Source: Synechococcus sp. 1G10
GTDB taxonomy: Bacteria; Cyanobacteriota; Cyanobacteriia; PCC-6307; Cyanobiaceae
Assembly: GCF_002252625.1 (NCBI RefSeq)
Contig: NZ_NQKW01000024.1
Span: 1-38,319 of the forward strand
Direction: 5' to 3'
Length of the DNA stretch: 38,319 bases
Shown: piece after piece, positions 31,295-38,319 of the stretch
How positions within the stretch are numbered: position 1 is the first letter of the stretch
Layout: each line of letters starts with the position of its first letter
Made by a program: the position numbers and the translations under genes
Notes under the pieces: model-generated
Database searches by the model: none
What the model was told of the DNA's origin: nothing
The model's input: the letters and a program-made list of their open reading frames with translations, nothing else

Positions 31295-31992
31295 ATGACG
31301 CGCTTCGCCGAACTGCTGCGTTCCCTGAACAACCTCGAGCTGCTGTCCGCCATCGGTCGCAGCGGAGGCGATCTGGGTTCGGTGGCGGATCTGGTCGACA
31401 ACCTGATCGACAGCCCCCAGATGGCGGAATGCGTTCGGCGCTTCTGTGCTTTGCCCGGCGGCGCTGAGCTGATGGATGGGCGCTACCCACCCCTCCAGCC
31501 CGATATCGACTCACTGATCCAGCTGCCTGAGGGCAGCCTCGGCCACAGCTACGCCCAACTGATCCGGCAGCTCAACTACGACCCCGAGTTCTTCCGGCCA
31601 CGTCCGGTCGACACCGAAGCCCGCTGGCTGACTCAGCGCATCGCCACCACCCACGACATTCATCATGTGGTGAGCGGCTTCGGCACCGCGGCGGTGGGGA
31701 GAGCGGCGTACTGGCGATCACCGCCTGCCAGATCGGCTTCCCGGCCTACGTGCTGCTCACCACCGCCGGCCAGCTGGCCAGCTTCCGGCTGCAGCTTGAG
31801 CGCTTCGAGCTGCTCAGCCGCGCAGTTGCCCATGGAATGGCGATCGGCCACAGCGCTTCCTGCCTGGCGCTTGCCCGGTGGGAGGAGGGATGGGAGCGAC
31901 CCGTGGCCGACTGGCGACTGGAGCTGGGAATCACCGATCCTGCCGACCATAAGCCCTACGGGCTGGGAGTGGCCTCCAACCAGCCAGGATGA
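31295..31992 (+). pseudogene. COQ4-family protein with a one-base frameshift
   Basis: The first part from ATG 31295 gives MTRFAELLRSLNNLELLSAIG through RWLTQRIATTHDIHHVVSGFGTAAVG, then continues out of frame. The rest, GESGVLAITACQIGFPAYVLLTTAGQL to KPYGLGVASNQPG and the stop at 1990-1992 of that kilobase (31990-31992), is one frame over. The run of four G (31696-31699) would restore one 232-residue reading with five G. The restored protein has HDxxH-x11-E, the metal motif of COQ4, spanning the break. COQ4 proteins act in quinone synthesis; cyanobacterial relatives may have other roles. Homopolymer position means a sequencing error is possible. Confidence 0.8.
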
Positions 31993-32021
31993 GCCGCTAA
32001 CACGGCTCAGTCCGCCCCGCC

Positions 32022-32783
32022 ATGCAGATCATTCCTGCCATCGACCTGCTCGACGGCCACTGCGTGCGCCTGCATCAGGGCGACTACGACCAGGTGACCC
32101 GCTTCAGCGATGACCCCGTGGCCCAGGCCCTGGCCTGGCAGAGGCAGGGCGCCGAGCGGCTGCATCTCGTCGATCTTGATGGCGCCCGCAGTGGCAGGCC
32201 CGTCAACGATGCCGTGGTGCGCGCCATCACCGCTGCCCTCACGATTCCGGTGCAGCTGGGCGGCGGTGTGCGCACTGCAGAGCGAGCCGACGACCTGCTG
32301 GCCTGCGGACTCGATCGGGTCATCCTCGGCACCGTGGCGATCGAGCAGCCGGAGCTGGTGCGGGAACTGGCGGCCCGCCATCCCGGCCGCATCGTGGTGG
32401 GAATCGATGCCCGCAACGGCCTGGTGGCCACCCGGGGCTGGATCGAGGAGAGCCGCACCGTGGCCACCGAGCTGGCCGCCAGCTTTGAAGGCAGCGGCGT
32501 GGCGGCGATCATCAGCACCGACATCGCCACCGACGGCACTCTGGCCGGGCCGAACGTGGAGGCGTTGCGGGCCATGGCCAGCGCCAGTTCCGTGCCGGTG
32601 ATCGCCTCGGGCGGCGTGGGCTCGGTCACCGACCTGCTTGCCCTGCTCAGCCTGGCCCCACTGGGTGTGGAAGGGGTGATCGTGGGCCGAGCGCTGTACG
32701 ACGGCAGTGTCGACCTGGGCGAAGCCCTGCAAGCGGTGGGATCCGCGCGGTTGCAGGACCCTGTTGATGCCTCGTACTGCTGA
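32022..32783 (+). CDS. hisA: Phosphoribosylformimino-5-aminoimidazole carboxamide ribotide isomerase
   Basis: The 253-residue TIM barrel catalyses the Amadori rearrangement of ProFAR in histidine synthesis. It begins MQIIPAIDLLDGHCVRLHQGD (catalytic Asp8), includes VQLGGGVRT (79-84, phosphate loop), VVGIDARNG (catalytic Asp129 region), STDIATDGTLAGPN and IASGGVGS (second phosphate site). Its length matches HisA. Alone among the his genes here, as is usual in cyanobacteria where they are scattered. ATG 32022 follows the COQ4-like stop by 29 bases and has no strong ribosome site. Confidence 0.97.
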   Translation: MQIIPAIDLLDGHCVRLHQGDYDQVTRFSDDPVAQALAWQRQGAERLHLVDLDGARSGRPVNDAVVRAITAALTIPVQLGGGVRTAERADDLLACGLDRVILGTVAIEQPELVRELAARHPGRIVVGIDARNGLVATRGWIEESRTVATELAASFEGSGVAAIISTDIATDGTLAGPNVEALRAMASASSVPVIASGGVGSVTDLLALLSLAPLGVEGVIVGRALYDGSVDLGEALQAVGSARLQDPVDASYC

Positions 32784-32868
32784 TCGAAGCGAGCTCACCC
32801 CACAGGCGACACAAACCGATCGAGCGTGGCCCTTAACATAGAGATCACCTCGTGTTGACCTCCACTCC

Positions 32869-33399
32869 GTGTCTGTCGCCCTCACCACCACAACCGTGCC
32901 GGTGAGCTCCGGAGCGACCCGATCAGCCGGCGAAGGCTCAGCCTCAGCTAACGGCGAAAGTGCTCTGCAGGAATCAGCCCCGGCCGACCTGCGCGTCACG
33001 GTGGCCCAGGCGTTCAGGCGCTGTCGTGATCTGGGCATGCGCCTTAGCCGCCAGCGGCGAATGGTGCTGGAACTGCTGTGGAGCGATCGGCGTCACCTCA
33101 GTGCCCGTGACATCTTTGAGCGCCTCAATACCCAGGGCCGCAACATCGGCCACACCTCCGTCTACCAGAACCTCGAGGCCCTCCAGTCCGCTGGTGTGAT
33201 CGAGTGCCTTGACCGCGCCAGCGGCAGGCTCTATGGCTACCGCAGCGATCCCCACAGCCACCTCACCTGCCTGAATAGCGGCGAGATCCAGGACCTCGAT
33301 GTGGTGCTGCCCGAGGAGCTGGTGCAGCAGATCGAGGATCTCACTGGTTACAGCATCGAGTCGTACACCCTTCAGCTCTTCGGCCGCCACAGGCCCTGA
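32869..33399 (+). CDS. Fur-family transcriptional regulator
   Basis: The 176-residue protein has a poorly conserved N-terminal tail of ~45 residues. A Fur winged-helix domain follows: AFRRCRDLGMRLSRQRRMVLELLWSDRRHLSARDIFERLN and NIGHTSVYQNLEALQSAGVIE (TSVYQNL 96-102 recognition helix). The dimerisation domain starts with the HSHLTC metal ligands (129-134). The CxxC that in most Fur/Zur/PerR proteins makes a structural zinc site is reduced to a single Cys (CLNS), and no second CxxC pair is seen. The metal is therefore uncertain; PerR-like or Zur-like sensing cannot be assigned. The start is a GTG; the first 40 residues could be trimmed. Gene orientation matches hisA and DUF3685. Confidence 0.85.
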   Translation: MSVALTTTTVPVSSGATRSAGEGSASANGESALQESAPADLRVTVAQAFRRCRDLGMRLSRQRRMVLELLWSDRRHLSARDIFERLNTQGRNIGHTSVYQNLEALQSAGVIECLDRASGRLYGYRSDPHSHLTCLNSGEIQDLDVVLPEELVQQIEDLTGYSIESYTLQLFGRHRP

Positions 33400-33444
33400 T
33401 CAGATCCAGGCCCTGGAGTTTCCAGCCTGCGCTCGTTACCTTGA

Positions 33445-35160
33445 GTGCATGAACTGGAACGGCGCGTGACTGAGCCTGCGGCTGCCCATGGGGCTGCCGG
33501 GATCCCCAGCGTCCAGGTGCTGCTGCTGGCTCAGCCGCTGCTGCGTCAGGGCCTGAGCCGCTTGCTCAAGGAAGCGAGCCCCCCCTGCCGGGTGGCGGGC
33601 GAACCCTCCGAACTCGAAGGCGCCCCCCAGCTGGTGATCTGGAGCCTGGAGGCCCCGATCCATCCCAGCAACCTGCTGCTGGAGCTGGAGCGGCTGGAGC
33701 AGCGCTGGTTACCGGCGCCCCTGCTGCTGTTGATCCCCGCCCAGCCCGGCTGCAGCAGTGAATGGCTCCTGCAGCTGCCGGCCGCCGGACTGCTGCAGGA
33801 GCCCGAACCGGAAGCCTTGCTGGAGGCGGTGGCCACCCTGCTGCAGGGCGGACGGGTGGTGGCGCTGGACGGCGGCACCAGCTCCAGAGTCAATCCCCAG
33901 ACCAGCGGCGTCTGGGGAACTGGAACGATGGGGCTCGGCCAGTGGCTGCTGATCAGCGGCCTGCAGCAGATCGATCAGGAGCTGCAACTCTGCGGCCGCC
34001 TGCTGGCCCCTCCTCCCGCCAACCTGCTGCTGCAGTTGATCCTGGAGGGGCGGCTGCGGGAATTGCGCTCCGCCCGGTCCCTGCTGATCTGGCTGTGGGG
34101 GCCGGTGTCGATGGCCTGGGGTGCCACCGGACTGCCTCCTGAGCCGAAGAGCTCTGCCGACGAACCCCGCCCGCCCAGTGGGGGCAGCACCGCCATCACT
34201 CTGAGGCAGCGCACTGCTGTAGCGGTGTGGGAGACGATCCATCAACGGCTGAGCGAGGCCAGCCAGGGGCCGCTGCTGCGCCAGGGCAGCGCCGAGCTGT
34301 TCGCCCTCGAAGGACTGAGCCCGGAGCGCCGGCGCGATCTGTTCGTGGCCTTGCTGAGCCAGCTGGATCAGCTGTTGCGCCAGCTGCGCCAGGAACGCCT
34401 GCGCGGCGACGACCTTCAGGGGCGCTGGCAGAGCCTGCAGCCGGAACTGCGTCGCCAGGCCCTGCGCCAGATGGCCGGTCCCTATGTGCAACTGCCCCAG
34501 CAGGGGGCCCTGCTTCCCGTGGCCGACACCCTCACCAGTCAGGGGAGCTTCGAGCTCGACGACCCTGAGCTTCCCCCCAGCCAGCCGATGCTGGCGGCTC
34601 TGCTCTCCGCCCAGCCGCTGCTGGTGGACGGCCGCCTGCTCGCCCCTGATGAACCTCAGGCCCTGCTCTATCTGGAGTCTCTGGTGAGCAACTGGGTGAT
34701 CCGCAGCGCCGAGCGCATCAGCGCCGATGTGCTCGCCAGTTGCGGCGACTGGCCGGAACTGCGCCGCTACCTGCTGGTGAAGGAGCTGATCGCCACCCGC
34801 AGCCTGGAGCGCCTGCGCAACCAGCTCAATGCCCAGCAGCGCTGGAGCGAGTGGTTTGAGAAGCCGATCCAGCTCTACGAAAGCCAGCGGCGCCTCTATC
34901 GCCTTGAGCAGGGGGGAACGATCTCCCCGCTGCTGCTCACCGAACCCCGCGACGAGGAACTGCGCCAGCTGGGTTGGCTGCAGCAGAGCGTCACCCTGGC
35001 GCTGGAGGCCCGTGATGCCCTGGCACCGCAGCTGCGCACGCTGCTGCAGCGCGTCGGGGATCTGATCGTGGTGGTGCTCACCCAGGTGATCGGTCGTGCC
35101 ATCGGCCTGGTGGGACGGGGGATCCTCCAGGGGCTTGGGCGAGGCATCAGCAGACCCTGA
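33445..35160 (+). CDS. DUF3685 protein with receiver-like N-terminus
   Basis: The 571-residue protein starts with a response-regulator-like region (residues ~20-135): VQVLLLAQPLLRQGLSRLLK and PQLVIWSLEAPIHPSN, then LLLIPAQPG and AAGLLQEPEPEALLEAV. The usual phospho-Asp is not obvious, so it is a pseudo-receiver. A Leu/Gln-rich helical middle follows, and the C-terminal DUF3685 domain (~370-560) contains LVSNWVIRSAERISADVLASCGDWPELRRYLLVKELIATR and ends in hydrophobic GDLIVVVLTQVIGRAIGLVGRGILQGLG. The family is restricted to cyanobacteria and plastids; function is unknown. A GTG at 33466 is an equally possible start. The next gene begins 34 bases later. Confidence 0.82.
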   Translation: MHELERRVTEPAAAHGAAGIPSVQVLLLAQPLLRQGLSRLLKEASPPCRVAGEPSELEGAPQLVIWSLEAPIHPSNLLLELERLEQRWLPAPLLLLIPAQPGCSSEWLLQLPAAGLLQEPEPEALLEAVATLLQGGRVVALDGGTSSRVNPQTSGVWGTGTMGLGQWLLISGLQQIDQELQLCGRLLAPPPANLLLQLILEGRLRELRSARSLLIWLWGPVSMAWGATGLPPEPKSSADEPRPPSGGSTAITLRQRTAVAVWETIHQRLSEASQGPLLRQGSAELFALEGLSPERRRDLFVALLSQLDQLLRQLRQERLRGDDLQGRWQSLQPELRRQALRQMAGPYVQLPQQGALLPVADTLTSQGSFELDDPELPPSQPMLAALLSAQPLLVDGRLLAPDEPQALLYLESLVSNWVIRSAERISADVLASCGDWPELRRYLLVKELIATRSLERLRNQLNAQQRWSEWFEKPIQLYESQRRLYRLEQGGTISPLLLTEPRDEELRQLGWLQQSVTLALEARDALAPQLRTLLQRVGDLIVVVLTQVIGRAIGLVGRGILQGLGRGISRP

Positions 35161-35194
35161 GAGTCACAATGGCCCAAGCCCATCTGGTGTTCGG

Positions 35195-35788
35195 TTGCGC
35201 CTTCCTGCCCGCCTCGGCTTCCAAGCCGGCCACATCCACCCCCTCAAAGCCGGTCTTCTCAGCCTGATCCTCGGCGTCTGGCTGCTACTGGCCCCGGCGT
35301 CTCCAGCGGCGGCTGCCCTCACCACGAACAGCTACGACGGAAACATCTATTCGCTCTATGCCGGCAATGGCTCACTGGTGCCACCCCGCACCAGCCTGGC
35401 TCAGGCCATGGCCGATCACCGTCCGGTGGTGCTGATCTTCTATTTAGATGACAGTGCCGACAGCAAGCAGTTCGCCCCCGTGGTCTCGGAACTTCAGCGG
35501 CTGTGGGCCTCGAGGGTCGAGATCATTCCACTCACCACCGATCAGGTCCAGAACCGACCCGATCAAGGCACCAGCGACCCTGCCCACTACTGGAAGGGGC
35601 TGATTCCCCAGGTGGTGGTGCTCGATGCCGCCGGCCGTGTGGTGTTCGACGGCAAGGGCCAGGTGAGCAGCGAGACCATCAGCGCGGCCCTGAGCAAGGC
35701 CACCGGGCTGAATCCAGCCGGCAGCTCCGGCGCCAGCGCAACCCGAAGCTTCAATGAGCTGAACAGCGAAGTGGTGCCCGCAGGCTGA
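35195..35788 (+). CDS. Thioredoxin-fold thylakoid protein, photosystem I accumulation factor family
   Basis: From the TTG at 35195 the protein has 197 residues. It has a signal peptide or anchor ([22 protein letters not shown]), then [60 protein letters not shown] and IPLTTDQ, a thioredoxin-like fold. The DDSADSKQF segment replaces the CxxC, so it is not a redox enzyme. This matches the cyanobacterial family annotated as thylakoid membrane photosystem I accumulation factor; my assignment rests on the recalled pattern ([16 protein letters not shown]). No ATG lies in frame near the signal peptide. It ends one base into the fumC start (TGATG), so the two genes are coupled. Confidence 0.72.
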   Translation: MRLPARLGFQAGHIHPLKAGLLSLILGVWLLLAPASPAAAALTTNSYDGNIYSLYAGNGSLVPPRTSLAQAMADHRPVVLIFYLDDSADSKQFAPVVSELQRLWASRVEIIPLTTDQVQNRPDQGTSDPAHYWKGLIPQVVVLDAAGRVVFDGKGQVSSETISAALSKATGLNPAGSSGASATRSFNELNSEVVPAG

Positions 35789-37182
35789 TGACGATCCAGC
35801 CGGATGCCAGCACGCGGCGTGAAACGGACAGCCTCGGTGCCGTCGAGGTGCCCGCTCAGCGCTACTGGGGCGCCCAGACTCAGCGCTCGATCAGCAACTT
35901 CCCCTTCGGGGCGGAGATGCCGCTGGCGGTGGTTCATGCCTTCGGCCAGCTCAAGGCCGCCTGCGCCGAAGTGAACCAGGCCGAAGGAAAGCTCGCGCCG
36001 GAGCTGACCGCTCTGATCGTGGCCGCCGCCGAGGAAGTGGCGAGAGGGGCTCTGGATGATGAGTTTCCGCTGAAGGTGTGGCAGACGGGTTCCGGCACCC
36101 AGACGAACATGAATGTGAATGAGGTGATCGCCAACCAGGCGATCGAGGCCGCGGGCGGTGTGCTGGGCAGCAAGAGCCCGGTGCACCCGAACGACCACGT
36201 GAATCTGAGCCAGTCGAGCAACGACACCTTCCCTGCAGCGCTGCATGTGGCGGTGGCAATCGAACTGGAGCGGCGGCTGATTCCGTCGGTGGAGGCGCTG
36301 ATCGAAGCCCTGCGCAGCAAGGCAGGCGCGTTCGCGGGAATCATCAAGATCGGCCGCACCCATCTGCAGGACGCGGTGCCGCTGAGCCTGGGTCAGGAAT
36401 TCGGTGGCTACGTGGCCCAGCTGGAGCTGGGACTCGAGAGCCTGCGCCACGCCCAGCCCCAGGTGCGCCAGTTGGCGATCGGCGGCACAGCGGTGGGTAC
36501 CGGTCTCAATGCACCCGCCGGCTTCGGCGAGAAGGTGGCGGCACGGCTGAGCGAGCGCACAGGCCTGCCGTTCACCGCTGCGCCGAACAAGTTCCAGGCA
36601 CTGGCAGGCCATGAACCGCTGGCCGCAGCCCATGGCGCGCTCACGGTGCTGGCCGGCAGCCTGTTGAAGATCGCCAACGACATCCGCTGGCTCGGCAGCG
36701 GCCCACGCTGCGGACTGGGGGAGCTGATCCTGCCGGAGAACGAACCGGGCTCCTCGATCATGCCGGGCAAGGTGAATCCCACCCAGTGCGAGAGCCTCAC
36801 AATGGTGGCGGTGCAGGTGATGGGCAACAACACCGCCGTGCAGATGGCGGCCAGCCAGGGCAATTTCGAGCTCAACGTGTTCAAGCCGTTAATTGCTCAC
36901 AATGTGCTCGAAAGCATCGATCTGCTCGCGGGTGCCTGCACCGGCTTCCGCACCCTCTGCATCGATGGATTGGTGGCCAACGAAAGCCGCATCGGTGATC
37001 TGCTCGATCAGAGCCTGATGCTGGTCACCGCCCTCACACCGGCAATCGGCTACGACCGCGCCTGCTCCATTGCCAAACATGCCCACGAGCACCGGCTGAG
37101 TCTCAGGGAAGCGGCTCTATTGCTCGGGGAGATCAGCGCTGAAGAGTTCGATCGGTGGGTGAAACCCGGAGCGATGGTGTGA
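35788..37182 (+). CDS. fumC: Class II fumarate hydratase
   Basis: The 464-residue enzyme interconverts fumarate and malate. It has [17 protein letters not shown] (98-113), [13 protein letters not shown] (141-153), [10 protein letters not shown] (189-198, with the catalytic His192) and the superfamily signature [14 protein letters not shown] (321-334). Its length is standard for a tetrameric, iron-free fumarase. It works in the cyanobacterial branched TCA cycle. ATG 35788 overlaps the preceding stop. The acquired region begins immediately downstream, so the gene's terminator may have been displaced. Confidence 0.97.
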   Translation: MTIQPDASTRRETDSLGAVEVPAQRYWGAQTQRSISNFPFGAEMPLAVVHAFGQLKAACAEVNQAEGKLAPELTALIVAAAEEVARGALDDEFPLKVWQTGSGTQTNMNVNEVIANQAIEAAGGVLGSKSPVHPNDHVNLSQSSNDTFPAALHVAVAIELERRLIPSVEALIEALRSKAGAFAGIIKIGRTHLQDAVPLSLGQEFGGYVAQLELGLESLRHAQPQVRQLAIGGTAVGTGLNAPAGFGEKVAARLSERTGLPFTAAPNKFQALAGHEPLAAAHGALTVLAGSLLKIANDIRWLGSGPRCGLGELILPENEPGSSIMPGKVNPTQCESLTMVAVQVMGNNTAVQMAASQGNFELNVFKPLIAHNVLESIDLLAGACTGFRTLCIDGLVANESRIGDLLDQSLMLVTALTPAIGYDRACSIAKHAHEHRLSLREAALLLGEISAEEFDRWVKPGAMV

Positions 37183-37208
37183 GCGAGCCCCATGGCGAAT
37201 GCGGAGGG

Positions 37209-37418
37209 CTACACCATCTCGATCAGTGCGTGGTTCAGAAGGCGGTGAAGCAGGGCCAGGACATCCGCACGATCCAGGAACAGATGGGCCAGCAGGATGT
37301 GAGCACCACCATGATCTATACCCATGTGCTCAAAAGTGGGCCTATCGGGGTAAACAGCTCAGCAGACTTGGTGAAGCTTTTCAAAAAAGTGATTCACGAA
37401 CCCATAAACCACACTTGA
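37209..37418 (+). pseudogene. C-terminal remnant of an integron-type tyrosine recombinase
   Basis: The frame reads [15 protein letters not shown] followed directly by [40 protein letters not shown]. The latter is the IntI C-terminus with the catalytic Tyr in TMIYTHVL. In intact integrases about 25 residues lie between AVKQ and GQDIRT, including the HxLRHSFATHLL box with the catalytic HxxR; here they are missing, so an in-frame deletion joins the two parts. No start codon or N-terminal domain remains: sequence just upstream is the end of fumC. It is not active. The integron affinity rests on the [10 protein letters not shown] and GPIGVNS patterns. Confidence 0.78.
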
Positions 37419-37470
37419 GCTTGCTGGGCGGAATGGCAGACCCGAAGCTGCCATAGGCTTATGAGCTCAA
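37415..37470. repeat. Nested inverted repeats downstream of the integrase remnant
   Basis: The outer arms are TTGAGCT (37415-37421) and AGCTCAA (37464-37470); the inner arms are ATGGCAG (37433-37439) and CTGCCAT (37448-37454) with an 8-base loop. An imperfect long hairpin with side bulges results. It is the kind of shape an attC site has, but consensus GTTRRRY/RYYYAAC ends are not seen. Confidence 0.45.
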
Positions 37471-37565
37471 TGCGGAGGAGTAGCCGCCGAGATTCACAGA
37501 AAGGAGGTACTTCGGGGCGTGGTTCACGGAAACCATCCAATAACAAGTTATGCGCCCGAACTAAA

Positions 37566-37841
37566 ATGAAGCACATTCCAGACAACGTGTCCTCGTACAG
37601 GCGCACTCCAAACTTTACACAAGACACTATTCCGATTGGCCTGCTCCACAGCCACAATACGAAAGATGGCGTGTGGGGCAAGATCGTGGTGATTGAAGGA
37701 CAGCTCAGATACCGAATCCTTGACCCGGATTTGGAGGAAATCCTGCTCGGGCCAGAGTTGTCTGGGGTGGTGGAGCCGACCGTCAAGCATGAAGTAGAGC
37801 CGCTAGGAGAAGTTCGCTTCTATGTGGAGTTCTACCGATAA
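37566..37841 (+). CDS. DUF1971 domain protein (YeaR-like)
   Basis: The 91-residue protein matches DUF1971 over its whole length: IPDNVSSYRRTPNFTQDTIPIGLLHSHNTKDGVWGKIVVIEGQLRYRILD, then the GVVEPTVKHEVEPLGEVRFYVEFYR ending. It is a small cupin-like fold, with a candidate metal site formed by His27/His29 and His75. Relatives in E. coli (YeaR) respond to nitrate/nitric oxide and the domain occurs in tellurite-resistance-related proteins; the true reaction is unknown. ATG 37566 gives the family's normal start; a frame to 37461 adds unrelated residues. It has lower GC than the core genes and lies among mobile-element remnants, so it is probably acquired. Confidence 0.85.
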   Translation: MKHIPDNVSSYRRTPNFTQDTIPIGLLHSHNTKDGVWGKIVVIEGQLRYRILDPDLEEILLGPELSGVVEPTVKHEVEPLGEVRFYVEFYR

Positions 37842-38143
37842 GGTGTTTCTCTGCTTGCTTCATTGGAAAAAATGGCAAAGCTGGAAAGAGGCAAGCTGAT
37901 TTTTTGGCACCCCTGAGAGACACACTCAACTGAACCCCCGAGGTAGCGCATTTCAAAGGTGTCTGAAATGCTGAACGATCTTGCTCGCAGGCCTTGAAAG
38001 CCGTACAAACGTCAAAGCCGTAATAGGGTGGTGCCGAGAAGACATAGAAAAGCACTCAAAGCCAAACAAGCTCATTCCGACGGCTAACGAACAAGGATAG
38101 ATCGTGGCTACGCACGATCTATCCTTGTTCGTTGGCGTGGCCT
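37842..38143. other. Intergenic region with hairpins, before the cut antitoxin gene
   Basis: No gene is supported. GCATTTCA and TGAAATGC (37948-37955 and 37964-37971) form an 8-bp stem with an 8-base loop. The last 60 bases contain the long hairpin listed separately. GCACTCA at 38052-38058 pairs with TGAGTGC around the antitoxin start. Confidence 0.45.
38083..38136. repeat. 24-bp hairpin, nearly perfect
   Basis: A perfect 21-bp inverted repeat (38086-38106 and 38113-38133) has a 6-base loop GCTACG; three more pairs, one of them G-T, extend it to 38083-38136. The arms start AACGAACAAGG and end CCTTGTTCGTT. It lies 8 bases before the antitoxin start. No T-run follows, so it is not a typical terminator; it could be an operator, a small mobile palindrome or an odd recombination site. 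Confidence 0.85.
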
Positions 38144-38221
38144 GTGAGTGCGAAGCTGTTCAGAATTGGAAACTCGCGGGGCATTCGCCTGACCAAGCCT
38201 ATGTTGAAGGAGGCTGGCTTA
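38144..38221 (+). pseudogene. MazE/AbrB-type antitoxin, truncated by insertion
   Basis: From GTG 38144 the frame reads MSAKLFRIGNSRGIRL then TKPMLKEAGL, the N-terminal half of a SpoVT/AbrB-fold MazE-like antitoxin (KLFRIGNSRGIRLPKP is the family's DNA-binding strand-turn). After 26 codons it runs into GGAACATCTG, the likely left end of an insertion element, and stops at 38231-38233. The remaining ~45 residues, and the toxin gene that usually follows, are expected beyond the element, outside the window. The long hairpin just before its start may have been its operator. Confidence 0.78.
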
Positions 38222-38319
38222 AGGAACATCTGAAAAACCCGCTAAAATCAATCCAGATCCAAGACTGAGACTGGAACGGATGGCCGAACCCCTCCAGCTG
38301 GGCTTCACGGACTACGAGC
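38222..38319 (+). mobile_element. Left end of a probable IS5-family insertion sequence
   Basis: The sequence GGAACATCTGAAAAACC from about 38223 resembles the terminal inverted repeats of IS5-family elements (GGAA-x-x-TCTGA). It interrupts the antitoxin reading just after TTA, compatible with a short TNA/YTAR-type target. A transposase-like frame begins at 38280. The element runs beyond the window, so the right end and target duplication cannot be checked. Confidence 0.5.
38280..38319 (+). CDS. Transposase N-terminus, probably IS5 family (partial)
   Basis: ATG 38280 is followed by GCC GAA and gives MAEPLQLGFTDYE before the window ends. LGFTDYE resembles the start of IS5-family transposases in cyanobacteria. 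Only 13 residues are visible, so the assignment rests mainly on position 58 bases inside a TIR-like end that interrupts another gene. Confidence 0.42.
   Translation, partial: MAEPLQLGFTDYE

Noticed and set aside
30101-32113. A 670-codon plus-strand open frame across 2 kb
   Set aside because: It is antisense to the CSP41-like gene for most of its length and then runs through the first part of the COQ4-like gene; only the latter part (from 31295) is coding, and it leaves the real frame at the lost G.
37783-38055. A 90-codon minus-strand frame after the DUF1971 gene
   Set aside because: Partly antisense to the DUF1971 gene, no ribosome site and no family pattern.
38083-38136. attC recombination site
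   Set aside because: The arms lack the GTTRRRY and RYYYAAC consensus boxes and the stem has no unpaired bases, unlike attC folds; kept as an unexplained hairpin.
1-38319. CRISPR arrays, rRNA, tRNA and prophage gene blocks
   Set aside because: No regularly spaced repeats, tRNA cloverleaf patterns, rRNA cores or phage structural genes were seen on either strand.

Overview
The window reads as chromosomal DNA of a GC-rich picocyanobacterium (Synechococcus/Cyanobium type). The first bases encode the C-terminus of photosystem II protein D1, with the manganese-cluster ligands and the processed tail. Further in are a family associated with photosystem I accumulation in thylakoids, a DUF3685 protein, an AbrB-type remnant of the cyanobacterial kind, a CSP41-like NAD(P)-fold protein and very tightly packed, often overlapping genes. 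I found no tRNA, rRNA or CRISPR array.

Bases 1-7500 are a loosely packed, visibly AT-richer decay zone behind psbA. It holds a DUF2256 mini-protein, a glycosyltransferase, and at least four broken genes. These are a cation diffusion facilitator with an in-frame TAG, its ArsR/SmtB-type regulator with a 5-bp duplication and deletions, a GNAT acetyltransferase with one TAA, and an AbrB-like regulator split over three frames. Long stretches in between hold only hairpins.

Bases 7494-15600 carry peptide deformylase, two small membrane proteins, a serine hydrolase of the beta-lactamase fold, a DUF6880 protein, a lipase-like hydrolase, a baeRF-type protein and a CbpA/CbpM-like chaperone pair.

Bases 15700-29300 contain three of the four members of the known ligase-associated DNA damage response set: ATP-dependent DNA ligase, Lhr-like DEXH helicase and PdeM endonuclease. 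The fourth, a metallo-beta-lactamase-fold exonuclease, is not in the window. Between ligase and helicase lies a second module: a membrane-fused spermidine-synthase-like enzyme, DUF4178, two unknown membrane proteins and a divergent DUF350 protein. Between helicase and PdeM lie a membrane glycosyltransferase, small unknowns, a large fusion of a degenerate sigma-54-activator-like AAA+ domain to a NapH/CcoG-like iron-sulfur membrane domain, and a glutathione S-transferase. The last two are divergent from a 32-bp gap and suggest a redox theme.

Bases 29190-37182 are compact housekeeping: a CBS-domain protein, a CDP-alcohol phosphatidyltransferase, a CSP41-like protein, a COQ4-family gene broken by one missing G, hisA, a Fur-family regulator, DUF3685, a thylakoid thioredoxin-fold protein and fumC.

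Bases 37183-38319 look acquired. They hold the C-terminal stub of an integron-type tyrosine recombinase, a DUF1971 gene, a near-perfect 24-bp hairpin, and a MazE-like antitoxin cut after 26 codons by what looks like an IS5-family element running off the window edge.
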